Shown: positions 8,125-16,374 of the stretch, piece after piece
Position numbering within the stretch: position 1 is the first letter of the stretch
Layout: the number at the start of each line of letters is the position of its first letter
Source of the DNA: Bacteroidota bacterium
Lineage (GTDB): Bacteria > Bacteroidota > Bacteroidia > AKYH767-A > OLB10
Direction: 5' to 3'
Length of the DNA: 33,775 nt
Assembly: GCA_025352785.1 (NCBI GenBank)
Contig: JANXSD010000129.1
Coordinates: forward strand, 1-33,775
Translations under genes and position numbers: made by a program
The notes under the pieces: generated by a model
What the model was told of the DNA's origin: nothing
Database searches by the model: none
What the model saw: the letters and a program-made list of their open reading frames with translations, nothing else

Positions 8125-8895
8125 TTATTTTTTAATATTATTTGCAATATTATATATCAAGGCAATACTAGTTATAATCCCTACGATAGGAGTAAGTCGA
8201 GTAAAGAATTCTTGAGAATATTGCGGGATCGCTTCTACGTAAATAATATCATTAGCTTGTAAAAGCATATTACTTTGTTGCATCCCAACAATAGTTGATA
8301 AATCGATCATCATTACTTTAGGGTTTCTTAAATCACCACGTATTAATTTTATATTATAAGCTTTACCAGTATTAGTAATTCCACCTGCTAATGCTAATGC
8401 TTCAATAAGTGTTGTATTTTCATTTTCAATACTTACAACTTTTCCTGAACCTCCAGTTCCTGGAAATACTAAAACTCTACGATTAGTAACTTTTAAGATG
8501 ACAAACGGTTTATTGTAAAATGTAGCGTACTGTTGTTCTAGCATTTTTTCAGCATCGCGAAGAGTAAGTCCTACCACTTTTATTTTACCAATGATAGGTA
8601 GTTTTACTTGACCATCAGGTTCTACCAAAAATGGAGTACTAATATTTGAGGAAACAGCTGTAGCCACTCCAACATTATTCGATACTGAAGTTGTTAAATC
8701 AACTAACTTAAAACCATCATTGGTATAAATAGAAAATCCAATGATATCATTGGCCGCGATACGATATTCAACATTTCCAATCGTTTGGTCCGTAGCGTAT
8801 TGATAATTTTTTGGAACTTTAAACATTACGCTCGGATTAATTGAACACGAGCCCAACATAAGTAATCCGCATAGCAGAACAAGAATCCGCTTCAT
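8125..8895 (-). CDS. wza: Wza-like polysaccharide export outer-membrane lipoprotein
   Basis: A 256-residue polysaccharide biosynthesis/export protein. I start it at the ATG at 8895, which gives MKRILVLLCGLLMLGSC, a lipoprotein signal with lipobox LGS-C17. A longer frame from 8931 would bury this signal and would overlap the promoter-like box at 8929-8936. The mature part has the Poly_export pattern (YRIAANDIIGFSIYTN near 45-60, then VEPDGQVKLPIIGKIKVVGLT), followed by an SLBB-like domain around 135-215. A C-terminal hydrophobic segment (about 231-250) is the likely outer-membrane helix. It should form the export channel matching the Wzc-like kinase encoded just downstream. Confidence 0.92.
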   Translation of the reverse strand: MKRILVLLCGLLMLGSCSINPSVMFKVPKNYQYATDQTIGNVEYRIAANDIIGFSIYTNDGFKLVDLTTSVSNNVGVATAVSSNISTPFLVEPDGQVKLPIIGKIKVVGLTLRDAEKMLEQQYATFYNKPFVILKVTNRRVLVFPGTGGSGKVVSIENENTTLIEALALAGGITNTGKAYNIKLIRGDLRNPKVMMIDLSTIVGMQQSNMLLQANDIIYVEAIPQYSQEFFTRLTPIVGIITSIALIYNIANNIKK

Positions 8896-8928
8896 ATAAA
8901 TGAATATTAAGTTAATAAGATGTTGGGG

Positions 8929-8936
8929 CAAAAGTA
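8929..8936 (-). promoter_or_regulatory. putative -7 box for the wza-wzc-rfbC-wecA operon
   Basis: On the minus strand this reads TACTTTTG, a full match to the Bacteroidota -7 consensus TAnnTTTG, about 33 bases before the wza ATG. No convincing TTG lies at the -33 position, so this is a half-supported promoter. Confidence 0.45.
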
Positions 8937-8969
8937 GTTAAATTTCATCTCTAACCATTATGCTGTTTA

Positions 8970-10157
8970 CTAGGTTTTCAGAAGTAGATTATACAAATTC
9001 CGCATATCACTTACCAGACGAGTATAAGTAAAGTGTTTTATGGCAAAATTTGGCCCAACTTCTGCCATACTTAATCGAAGTGATTCGTCCTCTAATAGCT
9101 TTTTCAAGTTTTTAGTGAATGCAGGTAGATCGTCTGAATCACTAAGTAAGGCTGTTTCCCCAGGTATTACAGCATTTGTTAGTCCGCCAACGTTCGTACT
9201 TACTATTGGTTTTCCCGCAGCTTGCGCCTCTATCAGACTAACAGGCGTACCTTCATTAAATGAAGTGAGTGCAATAATATCTAAACCTGCCATCGCCCAA
9301 TCAATATCTTTAATCCACGAGGTAAAAGTTAATGTAGCATTATCATCTTTATATTCTGGTGTATTAAAAATAATTCCCGATTCGTTGCATAACGATTCAA
9401 GCTTCATTCTGTCTTCTCCATCACCAATTATAAATGCATGGCTCTTGCCTTGATATTGATGAAAAATATTTTTCCAAGCATTGATAAATAAAGCATGATT
9501 CTTTATTGGAACTAAACGACCAATAATTCCAACAGCTAATGTATTTTCCGATAATTCATATTTTTTTCTAAAGTCAGCTCGTTTTGATTCTTTATTTATT
9601 GTAAATTTTTCTAAATCAAAACCAAGAGGGATGATATGTGTTTTACTGCTTCCGCAAACGTTATAAATCTCACACAAATCCTTTTTTTGCTCTTCACTAA
9701 TGGCGATAATCCCAGTACTCATTGATGCTAAAACTTTTTCGATACCAATAAAAACTTTTGTTTTCAAAGGACTAAAATAACTATGAAATACATGACCATG
9801 AAAAGTATGAATGATTACAGGTACATTATTATTCCAAGCAGCAATTCTGCCTAATGTACCAGCTTTTGCAGCGTGTGTATGAACAATATCAGGTTTAAAT
9901 TCTTTAATGATTTTTGTAATTTGTTGATATGCATTTCGGTCATTTTTAAAATTTATCTCGCGTTGCATATTGCTGATATAAATAGGTTTTATGTTCATCG
10001 ATTCCACTATGAATTCCGAACTTTCTTCCGAGTCATCTTTCATACCAGCAACTAACATTGTTTCGAATTCTGGAGCGAGATATTTTGTTAGATACGCAGC
10101 ATTATAAGTAGGGCCACCTAAATTTAATCTATTAATTATTCGGAGTACGCGAGGCAT
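8970..10157 (-). CDS. GT4 family glycosyltransferase (GT-B fold)
   Basis: A 395-residue retaining glycosyltransferase. The N-terminal domain has RIINRLNLGGPTYNA with the glycine-rich acceptor-side loop, PDIVHTHAAKAGTLGR near 89-104, and HTFHGHVF near 117-124. The C-terminal donor domain has VGIIGRLVPIKNH near 209-221, and the EX7E motif as E302 and E310 within NEGTPVSLIEAQAAGKP. The donor and acceptor sugars cannot be read from sequence. It sits 3 bases downstream of asnB and is probably co-transcribed with it. The neighbouring Wza/Wzc/WecA genes point to a role in building an exported polysaccharide. No signal or membrane helix was seen, so it is probably cytosolic or peripheral. Confidence 0.9.
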   Translation of the reverse strand: MPRVLRIINRLNLGGPTYNAAYLTKYLAPEFETMLVAGMKDDSEESSEFIVESMNIKPIYISNMQREINFKNDRNAYQQITKIIKEFKPDIVHTHAAKAGTLGRIAAWNNNVPVIIHTFHGHVFHSYFSPLKTKVFIGIEKVLASMSTGIIAISEEQKKDLCEIYNVCGSSKTHIIPLGFDLEKFTINKESKRADFRKKYELSENTLAVGIIGRLVPIKNHALFINAWKNIFHQYQGKSHAFIIGDGEDRMKLESLCNESGIIFNTPEYKDDNATLTFTSWIKDIDWAMAGLDIIALTSFNEGTPVSLIEAQAAGKPIVSTNVGGLTNAVIPGETALLSDSDDLPAFTKNLKKLLEDESLRLSMAEVGPNFAIKHFTYTRLVSDMRNLYNLLLKT

Positions 10158-10160
10158 AAA

Positions 10161-12062
10161 TTATTCTAAATGTTTTCGCCACCAAACTTGAAACACTAAC
10201 AATGCCCAAATCCGCGCCGTGGCTTCACCCGGATGTTGACTGTTCAGCTGTTGACGCATTGCTTTCACTGTGAAAGGATTAAATAGGTGCTGCGAAATTA
10301 AATATTCTTCATTCAAATAATCATCCAACATTTTCGATAAATCATTTTTCAACCAACGCAAAAGCGGCACTTCGAATCCTTGTTTTTTTCTCTCAAAGAA
10401 ATTGGTAGGCAAGAGATGTTTGAAACTATCTTTTAATATTTTTTTCTGATGATATTCATCAATTTTAAAAGTAGGTGGAAGTGCAAACGCCCATTCAACA
10501 ACATTTACATCAAGAAATGGAACGCGAACTTCTAAACTATTAAGCATCGACATCATATCTACCTTCGTGAGCATATCATACGGCAAAACTAGTTGCGAAT
10601 CGGTTAACAAAATTTGATTGAAATCATGTTCGTTGTTTACCGATTTTGTGAGTTGATGAATTCGTTCTTCTAAATGATAATGTTCACTCTCAGAATGATG
10701 TAATAGTAATTGATTAACTTCTTTTGTAGAGGTAATACAACACCATCTCCAATACCTTTCTTGCGGACTTAATCCAGCACCTTCTGCAAAACGATGCAGT
10801 TGGCGTAATCTATTTCCTAATTTGCTTTGTCGTGAACCTTTGAAATTTTTTAATGCAGGAGAAAACATACTAGCCATCCACGCTGTTATTGGTTGATTAC
10901 GTATCATCCATTCTGCACGATGTTTTTGATAGCCACCAAAAAGTTCATCACCTCCATCTCCAGAAAGGGCAACAGTAACATGTTTACGCGTTTCCTTTGA
11001 AAGTATATTTACTGCCAATGCAGATGAATCAGCAAATGGTTCATCCAAATAATTTAAAACATCGGGCAATGCTTCCAATAAATTATTTGTTGAAAGTCGG
11101 AAAACTTTATGATCTGTATTGCAATGCTTAGCAACAATTTCTGCATATTGCGTTTCATCAAATGTTGGTTCATCCGAAAATCCAATAGAAAATGTGTGGA
11201 GATTTTTAACATGTTGGGAAGCTAGCGCAACAACAACTGAAGAATCTATTCCTCCACTTAAAAATGCACCTAAGGGAACATCCGAGATGAGTCTTCGCTC
11301 CACAGCAGCATCCATTCGAACTACTAATTCTTCACATGCCTTTTCGTAGCTAATACTTTTCAGTTGTGAGGTTGGTTGATAAGGTATGGAATACCATTCT
11401 TGCTCATGAATATGATTAAATTTATCAATAGTTAATTTAATGAAATGACCTGGTTGTAATCGACGAACACCTTGTAATATTCCCCAAGATCCAGGAACAT
11501 AATTTAAGCGAAAATAAAGTTGCATGGAAATAGGATCTATCTTTTTAGGAATTCCTAATGCTAACAATGCTTTATTTTCAGATGCAAAAACAAAATGTGT
11601 TTCATCAACATAATAAACTAAAGGTTTAATGCCAAAACGATCACGAGCAATGAAAAGACTTCTTTCCATCTTATCATAAATACAAAAAGCAAAAAAACCA
11701 TTGATATGTTTTAAACATCCTTCGCCTTCGTGCATATAAAGTTGAAGTAAAACTTCTGTATCACTTGTTGAGTGAAATTCAACTCCAGTATTTTGTAAAC
11801 GATGACGATGTTCTTGGAAATTAAAAAATTCACCATTAAAAATAATCGTATATCTACCACTTGCATCCGTCATGGGTTGATTTCCAGAATTACTCGTATC
11901 GATAATTGATAAACGACGATGTCCTAATGCAACGGAATGATCGCGATAAATACCTTCTGCATCCGGACCTCTTTTAGCAAGGCATTGCAAGGCATCCTCC
12001 AATTTATTTAAGGAAGGATGATCATGATGTAAGAAGGCTATTGCGCCTGCAATTCCGCACAT
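10161..12062 (-). CDS. asnB: glutamine-hydrolysing asparagine synthase
   Basis: A 633-residue two-domain amidotransferase. MCGIAGAIAF places C2 as the N-terminal nucleophile of the Ntn glutaminase. RGPDAEG (31-37) and FNGEFFNF (75-82) are glutamine-binding loops. The synthetase PP-loop LSGGIDSS is at 268-275, and ALSGDGGDELFGGY lies near 365. The C-terminus has the VRVPFLD and KKQGFEVPLLRWL blocks. AsnB paralogues of this length are common inside polysaccharide loci, where they may amidate a uronic acid or another sugar carboxyl instead of aspartate. The location beside a GT4 gene supports that reading but does not prove it. A -7-like box lies 21-28 bases before the ATG. Confidence 0.93.
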   Translation of the reverse strand: MCGIAGAIAFLHHDHPSLNKLEDALQCLAKRGPDAEGIYRDHSVALGHRRLSIIDTSNSGNQPMTDASGRYTIIFNGEFFNFQEHRHRLQNTGVEFHSTSDTEVLLQLYMHEGEGCLKHINGFFAFCIYDKMERSLFIARDRFGIKPLVYYVDETHFVFASENKALLALGIPKKIDPISMQLYFRLNYVPGSWGILQGVRRLQPGHFIKLTIDKFNHIHEQEWYSIPYQPTSQLKSISYEKACEELVVRMDAAVERRLISDVPLGAFLSGGIDSSVVVALASQHVKNLHTFSIGFSDEPTFDETQYAEIVAKHCNTDHKVFRLSTNNLLEALPDVLNYLDEPFADSSALAVNILSKETRKHVTVALSGDGGDELFGGYQKHRAEWMIRNQPITAWMASMFSPALKNFKGSRQSKLGNRLRQLHRFAEGAGLSPQERYWRWCCITSTKEVNQLLLHHSESEHYHLEERIHQLTKSVNNEHDFNQILLTDSQLVLPYDMLTKVDMMSMLNSLEVRVPFLDVNVVEWAFALPPTFKIDEYHQKKILKDSFKHLLPTNFFERKKQGFEVPLLRWLKNDLSKMLDDYLNEEYLISQHLFNPFTVKAMRQQLNSQHPGEATARIWALLVFQVWWRKHLE

Positions 12063-12082
12063 TTAATTCGAGAGTAGGAGGG

Positions 12083-12090
12083 CAAAGGTA
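12083..12090 (-). promoter_or_regulatory. putative -7 box for asnB-GT4
   Basis: Minus-strand TACCTTTG matches TAnnTTTG exactly, in the 50-base gap upstream of asnB. The expected transcript would have a leader of roughly 15 bases. The -33 element is not clear. Confidence 0.5.
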
Positions 12091-12112
12091 TTCACCTAGC
12101 TAATTGAAAAAA

Positions 12113-12532
12113 TTATTTCTTTGGAAGAATTGCAACTGTTAAACGTGAAATGCAAATAAGTTGTCCCGCATCATTCGTAATTCGGATGTCCCAAATATGC
12201 GTCGATTTTCCTTCGTGAACTATAAATGCACGTCCTGTAACTAATCCTTCATTAACCGATCGAACATGGTTTGCATTGATCTCTAACCCTACACAAATAC
12301 ATTTCTCGGCATCAATACACAAGTACGAACCCACACTTCCTAGCGTCTCCGCTAAGGCGACAGAAGCACCTCCATGCAAAATCCCGTAAATCTGTCGTGT
12401 ATTGTCATCAACAGGCATTGTGGCTTCAATAAAGTCAGGACCAATATCTGTATATACAATATTAAGATGTTCAACAAGCGTGCTTTTACGCATTTCGTTG
12501 AGTTGATCAATACTTACTAAATTGGAAATCAT
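12113..12532 (-). CDS. hotdog-fold acyl-CoA thioesterase (PaaI/MenI-like)
   Basis: A 139-residue single hotdog-domain protein. The motif GILHGGASVALAETLGSVGS (50-69) holds H53 and the catalytic carboxylate E62, as in the 4HBT family members YdiI/MenI and PaaI. ANHVRSV and the closing ISRLTVAIL strand complete the fold. Likely substrates are aryl- or acyl-CoA thioesters. A role in menaquinone synthesis (1,4-dihydroxy-2-naphthoyl-CoA hydrolysis) is plausible because Bacteroidota use menaquinone, but no other men gene is nearby. It is oriented with the polysaccharide genes but separated from asnB by a promoter-like site, so it is probably an independent unit. It is divergent from gldF. Confidence 0.88.
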   Translation of the reverse strand: MISNLVSIDQLNEMRKSTLVEHLNIVYTDIGPDFIEATMPVDDNTRQIYGILHGGASVALAETLGSVGSYLCIDAEKCICVGLEINANHVRSVNEGLVTGRAFIVHEGKSTHIWDIRITNDAGQLICISRLTVAILPKK

Positions 12533-12698
12533 AGAAAATTTGTTGTTTAGCGAATTGCAAAGTTCGGATATTCTTCGAATTATCTGCTTTTGAATAAGAA
12601 ATCAAATCAAAGCTTTGGGTAATATTATTTTTTGAATGAATTTAAAGAAGCTTTTAGGATAAACTTTTGTACTTCGACCTATAGTAGTCTCATTTAAT

Positions 12699-12706
12699 TA
12701 AATTTG
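12699..12706 (+). promoter_or_regulatory. putative -7 box for gldF
   Basis: TAAATTTG matches TAnnTTTG, 9 bases before the gldF ATG at 12716. If real, the transcript starts close to the ATG. The TTG at 12704 would then lie inside the promoter and could not be the start codon. No TTG was found at the expected -33 distance. Confidence 0.4.
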
Positions 12707-12715
12707 CCGTCCAAT

Positions 12716-13450
12716 ATGTATCCACTACTTGTAAAGGAGATCAATAGTTTTCTCAATTCCTTGATAGGATATATCGTAATTACGGTATTTCTGGTCACCA
12801 TCGGATTATTCCTATGGGTATTTCCTGATGGCAATTTTAATATTCTGGCCGGAGGGTATGCAAACATAGATCCACTTTTTGCCATTACTCCTTGGGTGTA
12901 TTTGCTCTTGGTTCCAGCGATCACGATGCGGTTATTCTCAGAGGAAAAAAAGACAGGAACATTAGAGTTGCTATTAACTCGACCGCTTACAGAAATGCAA
13001 GTGGTAACCGCGAAATATTTATCGGGAGTCATTTTAGTTATGTTTTCTTTGATTCCAACACTCGTTTATTATATTTCTGTTTATAATATTAGTTTGCCAG
13101 TTGGGAATATTGATAGCGGAGCTGTTTGGGGATCTTACATTGGCTTGTTGTTGTTGGGAGCTGTATTTGTTTCCATTGGATTATTTGCTTCTTCATTAGC
13201 AGATAATCAAGTGGTTGCTTTTATCATCGCCTTCTTTTTATGCTTGTTATGCTTTCGCGGATTTGAATCAATAGCGGCAATATTTCAAGTTGGAGCTGTT
13301 AGTAATATCTTATTTACCTTGAGTGTTAATTCGCATTATTTGAGTTTGAGTAGAGGTGTTGTGGATACTCGTGATGTAGTTTATTTTTTAAGTTTCATAT
13401 TGTTCTTTTTGTTCTTAACACGTACGGTGCTGGAGAGCCGAAAATGGTAA
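12716..13450 (+). CDS. gldF: gliding-motility ABC transporter permease GldF
   Basis: A 244-residue polytopic permease of the ABC-2 type. The N-terminus MYPLLVKEINSFLNSLIGY is the family opening: a cytosolic amphipathic start followed by a first membrane segment. FSEEKKTGTLELLLTRPLTE near 75-94 is the conserved coupling stretch seen in GldF and related ABC-2 permeases. About six hydrophobic segments follow, and the chain ends in a short basic tail. GldF, GldG and the ATPase GldA form the ABC transporter linked to gliding in Flavobacterium johnsoniae; gldA is not adjacent here. The gldG ATG begins 1 base after the stop, so translation is probably coupled. I use the ATG at 12716 and reject an upstream TTG. 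Confidence 0.93.
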   Translation: MYPLLVKEINSFLNSLIGYIVITVFLVTIGLFLWVFPDGNFNILAGGYANIDPLFAITPWVYLLLVPAITMRLFSEEKKTGTLELLLTRPLTEMQVVTAKYLSGVILVMFSLIPTLVYYISVYNISLPVGNIDSGAVWGSYIGLLLLGAVFVSIGLFASSLADNQVVAFIIAFFLCLLCFRGFESIAAIFQVGAVSNILFTLSVNSHYLSLSRGVVDTRDVVYFLSFILFFLFLTRTVLESRKW

Positions 13451-13451
13451 T

Positions 13452-15146
13452 ATGAATCAGCCGAAAAAACGTAACTTAAAATCACAAGCGTTGTTACAAC
13501 TTACAATGCTAATTGGTATTCTTGTAATTGCTAATGTCATCTCCTCTTTTGTTTTTACACGATTAGATCTTACTTCTGATAAAAGATTTACTTTATCAGA
13601 TGCAAGCAAAAAACTTGTAGGCAATTTAAAGGATGTAGTTTTTGTAAAAGTATATTTAGAAGGTGATTTTTCCCCAGGTTTTAAACGCCTTCGAAATTCT
13701 ACACAAGAATTATTGGATGAATTAAGAACCTATTCTAAGGGAAATATTGAATACGAATTCATTGATCCATCTTTAAATCCAGATGAGAAAGAACGTAATA
13801 AATTGTATTCGCAACTTTATAAAAAGGGAATTCAACCAACAACTTTAGAGGAACGAAGTAATGAAGGCATGACCAGGAAATATATTTTTCCAGGAGCTAT
13901 TGTCGGTTTCAGTAATCAGGAAATTGGTGTTCAATTGTTAAAGGATCAAATGGGTACGCCCCCTGAAATGATGCTTAATAATTCTATTCAAAATTTGGAA
14001 TTTGAAATCTGTAATGCTATCCGTAAAGTTACAAACCCGGCACAACCACTCATTGGTTTTCTCGAAGGTCAAGGTGAACTCACCGAATTGCAAACGGCAG
14101 ATATCTCTAATACTTTACGTTCATCTTATGAAGTAAGTAGAGTTCGAATAAATCAGCAATTGGGTGCGCTTGATAAATTCAATGCAATAATAATTGCGAA
14201 GCCAGATTCAGCGTTTGATGAGAAGGATAAATTTATTCTCGATCAGTATGTGATGAAAGGTGGAAAGTTGATTTGGTTGATTGACCAAATGCAGGTTTCG
14301 ATGGACAGTCTTGGGCAGCATGGTGAAACAATTGCGCTTGCTCGTGACCTCAAAATTGATGACATGCTTTTTCGATACGGTATTCGTATTAATTATGATT
14401 TGATTCAAGATCTTGTTTCGTCTGAGATCCCTGTCGTTACAGGATATGTTGGTAATCAGCCAAAGCAACAGTTAATGCCATGGTATTATTTTCCAGTAAT
14501 GACACCCGATTCCAAACACCCAATTGTCAATAATTTGAATGCAATTAAGGGAGAATTTGTGAGCAGCATTGATACTATTTCATTAAGGAATATTCAACAT
14601 GCAGTATTATTAACGACTTCTCGTTATTGCAAAGATTTACCGGCTCCTGTGAGAGTAAGTTTAGGAATAATGCAATACAAGCCCGAGCCCAAGATGTTTC
14701 CTCAACGATATATTCCTACTGCAGTTTTGATGGAAGGTTCGTTCACTTCGTTATATAAAAATCGTATTCCGCTTGCAATTGCTGAGAACAAAGAAATTGC
14801 TTTCGCTGATTCAAGTAAGAAAACTAAAATGGTAGTGATAAGTGATGGAGATATCATCCGAAATGACACGCGTGAAGGTAAACCTGTACCCTTAGGATTG
14901 GATCGCTATTCACGTACTACTTATGGCAACAAAACATTTATCCAAAATATAGTTGATTATTTTTGTGATGGGACAGGACTAATGTCTGTGCGTGATAAGG
15001 AGTATAAATTACGAATGATTGATCCTGCTATCATCGAGCAAAGTGCGACGAAGCTTAAAGTGATCAATTCATCTTTACCGGTTGTTTTGATAGTGTTATT
15101 GGGTACGTTGAAATTTTATCTGCGCCGCCGCCGCTATTCATCTTAA
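13452..15146 (+). CDS. gldG: gliding-motility ABC transporter auxiliary protein GldG
   Basis: A 564-residue membrane protein. A transmembrane helix at about 14-36 is followed by LDLTSDKRFTLSDASKKLVGNL, the conserved beginning of the GldG extracytoplasmic domain. The large domain contains a GFLEGQGELTEL stretch near 204-215 and IWLIDQM near 275, typical of the ABC-type_uncharacterised (GldG/IftT-like) fold. A second helix (about 541-558) precedes a basic RRRRYSS tail. GldG works with GldF in gliding. It is separated from the DUF4340 gene by 27 bases. Confidence 0.93.
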   Translation: MNQPKKRNLKSQALLQLTMLIGILVIANVISSFVFTRLDLTSDKRFTLSDASKKLVGNLKDVVFVKVYLEGDFSPGFKRLRNSTQELLDELRTYSKGNIEYEFIDPSLNPDEKERNKLYSQLYKKGIQPTTLEERSNEGMTRKYIFPGAIVGFSNQEIGVQLLKDQMGTPPEMMLNNSIQNLEFEICNAIRKVTNPAQPLIGFLEGQGELTELQTADISNTLRSSYEVSRVRINQQLGALDKFNAIIIAKPDSAFDEKDKFILDQYVMKGGKLIWLIDQMQVSMDSLGQHGETIALARDLKIDDMLFRYGIRINYDLIQDLVSSEIPVVTGYVGNQPKQQLMPWYYFPVMTPDSKHPIVNNLNAIKGEFVSSIDTISLRNIQHAVLLTTSRYCKDLPAPVRVSLGIMQYKPEPKMFPQRYIPTAVLMEGSFTSLYKNRIPLAIAENKEIAFADSSKKTKMVVISDGDIIRNDTREGKPVPLGLDRYSRTTYGNKTFIQNIVDYFCDGTGLMSVRDKEYKLRMIDPAIIEQSATKLKVINSSLPVVLIVLLGTLKFYLRRRRYSS

Positions 15147-15173
15147 AAATGTTGTTGAAATTGTAATCTAATT

Positions 15174-16223
15174 ATGAAAAAAAATTCCCGCATATTTCTA
15201 ATTTTTTTAATTCTAGCTTCTGTTGCTGGATGGTTAATTTATAAAAGTACTTCCAATACTATTAAACCTGAATTGCGTGATTTTGTTGTTGCAGATACTG
15301 CTGCTGTCGATAAAATTTTCTTGGCAGATAAGCAAGGAAATACGGCGCTCTTGGAACGTAAACCTACAGGATATTGGACTGTGAATGGAAAATATGTAGC
15401 GCGAAGTTCAGGAATCAATACGCTTCTTTTTACTATGAAAGCATTGGAAGTGAGAAGTCCTGTTGGTAAAAATTTATACAACAATACGATGAAGTTGATG
15501 GCATCGAGTTCGGTGAAAACAGAAATCTATCAGCATGGGAAATTGGTTAAAACCTATTATGTAGGACATCCAACCATGGATAACCAAGGCACATTTATGT
15601 ATTTAGAGGGATCAAGCGTTCCATTCATTATGCAAATCCCAGGATTTGTTGGGTATTTATCTACAAGGTATTTTGCTAGTGAAAAAGAATGGAGAGAACA
15701 TGCTGTTTTTCGTTTTAATCCACGAAGTATTACCGATATTAAGATCGAAAATTTTGTTAGCCCACACCGTTCTTTTGAACTTAAATTGAATCCCGATTCT
15801 ACCTATGGGATTACTATGTTATTGGGAAACAAGCCGATTACTCCAATCGATCCAGCGAAGCTGAAGAAATATTTGCTCTTTTATAGTAGCACTAATTACG
15901 AGCGCGAAGACAATCATCTCACGAAGGCACAACACGATTCCTTATTGGTCCGTGGCCCTTTTGCCCGAATTGCTGTTAATGATGCTTCTGGCAAAAATGC
16001 GAAAGTGGATTTGTATAGAATGCCTGTAAATCAGTACACTAAGATGGGAATAGATGCTGAATCTGGCAAAGCTTTTCCTCATGATATGGATAAATTTACA
16101 ATCCAAATTGCTGGAGATACTTCTTGGTATATTTGCCAATACTTCCATTTTGACAATGTTTTAAAGGATCCTCAGAATTTTTATCCAGGAAAAGATAAAA
16201 CTGCTTCTCAAAAACGTGACTAA
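15174..16223 (+). CDS. DUF4340 domain-containing membrane-anchored protein
   Basis: A 349-residue protein with an N-terminal helix (about 6-23) behind a basic MKKNSR start. Its periplasmic part includes VDKIFLADKQGNTALLERKPTGYW near 45-68 and a GYLSTRYFASEKEWREHAVF segment near 161-180, both typical of DUF4340. Genes of this family often follow GldG-like ABC auxiliary genes, and the position 27 bases after gldG fits that pattern. It may therefore belong to the same membrane complex. No enzymatic motif was seen, and the biochemical role is unknown. Confidence 0.85.
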   Translation: MKKNSRIFLIFLILASVAGWLIYKSTSNTIKPELRDFVVADTAAVDKIFLADKQGNTALLERKPTGYWTVNGKYVARSSGINTLLFTMKALEVRSPVGKNLYNNTMKLMASSSVKTEIYQHGKLVKTYYVGHPTMDNQGTFMYLEGSSVPFIMQIPGFVGYLSTRYFASEKEWREHAVFRFNPRSITDIKIENFVSPHRSFELKLNPDSTYGITMLLGNKPITPIDPAKLKKYLLFYSSTNYEREDNHLTKAQHDSLLVRGPFARIAVNDASGKNAKVDLYRMPVNQYTKMGIDAESGKAFPHDMDKFTIQIAGDTSWYICQYFHFDNVLKDPQNFYPGKDKTASQKRD

Positions 16224-16374
16224 ATAAACCTCGTTACTTATATTTGTTGCGAGTAAATGTTTGGTCGATTGCTGAGTTATTGAAAATTGTTTACAACATT
16301 TTTTAGATTGGCTTAGGAATTAAAAAGTAAAGACTGAACTTTGAACTATTCTATATTGAACCAATATACCTACT

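Noticed and set aside
9040-9453. 137-codon plus-strand reading frame inside the GT4 gene
   Set aside because: It lies opposite a convincing glycosyltransferase and shows no family motif, so it is a shadow frame.
16224-16374. Promoter for dnaN
   Set aside because: Only GAACTTTG-like near-matches to the -7 box exist, without a properly spaced TTG.
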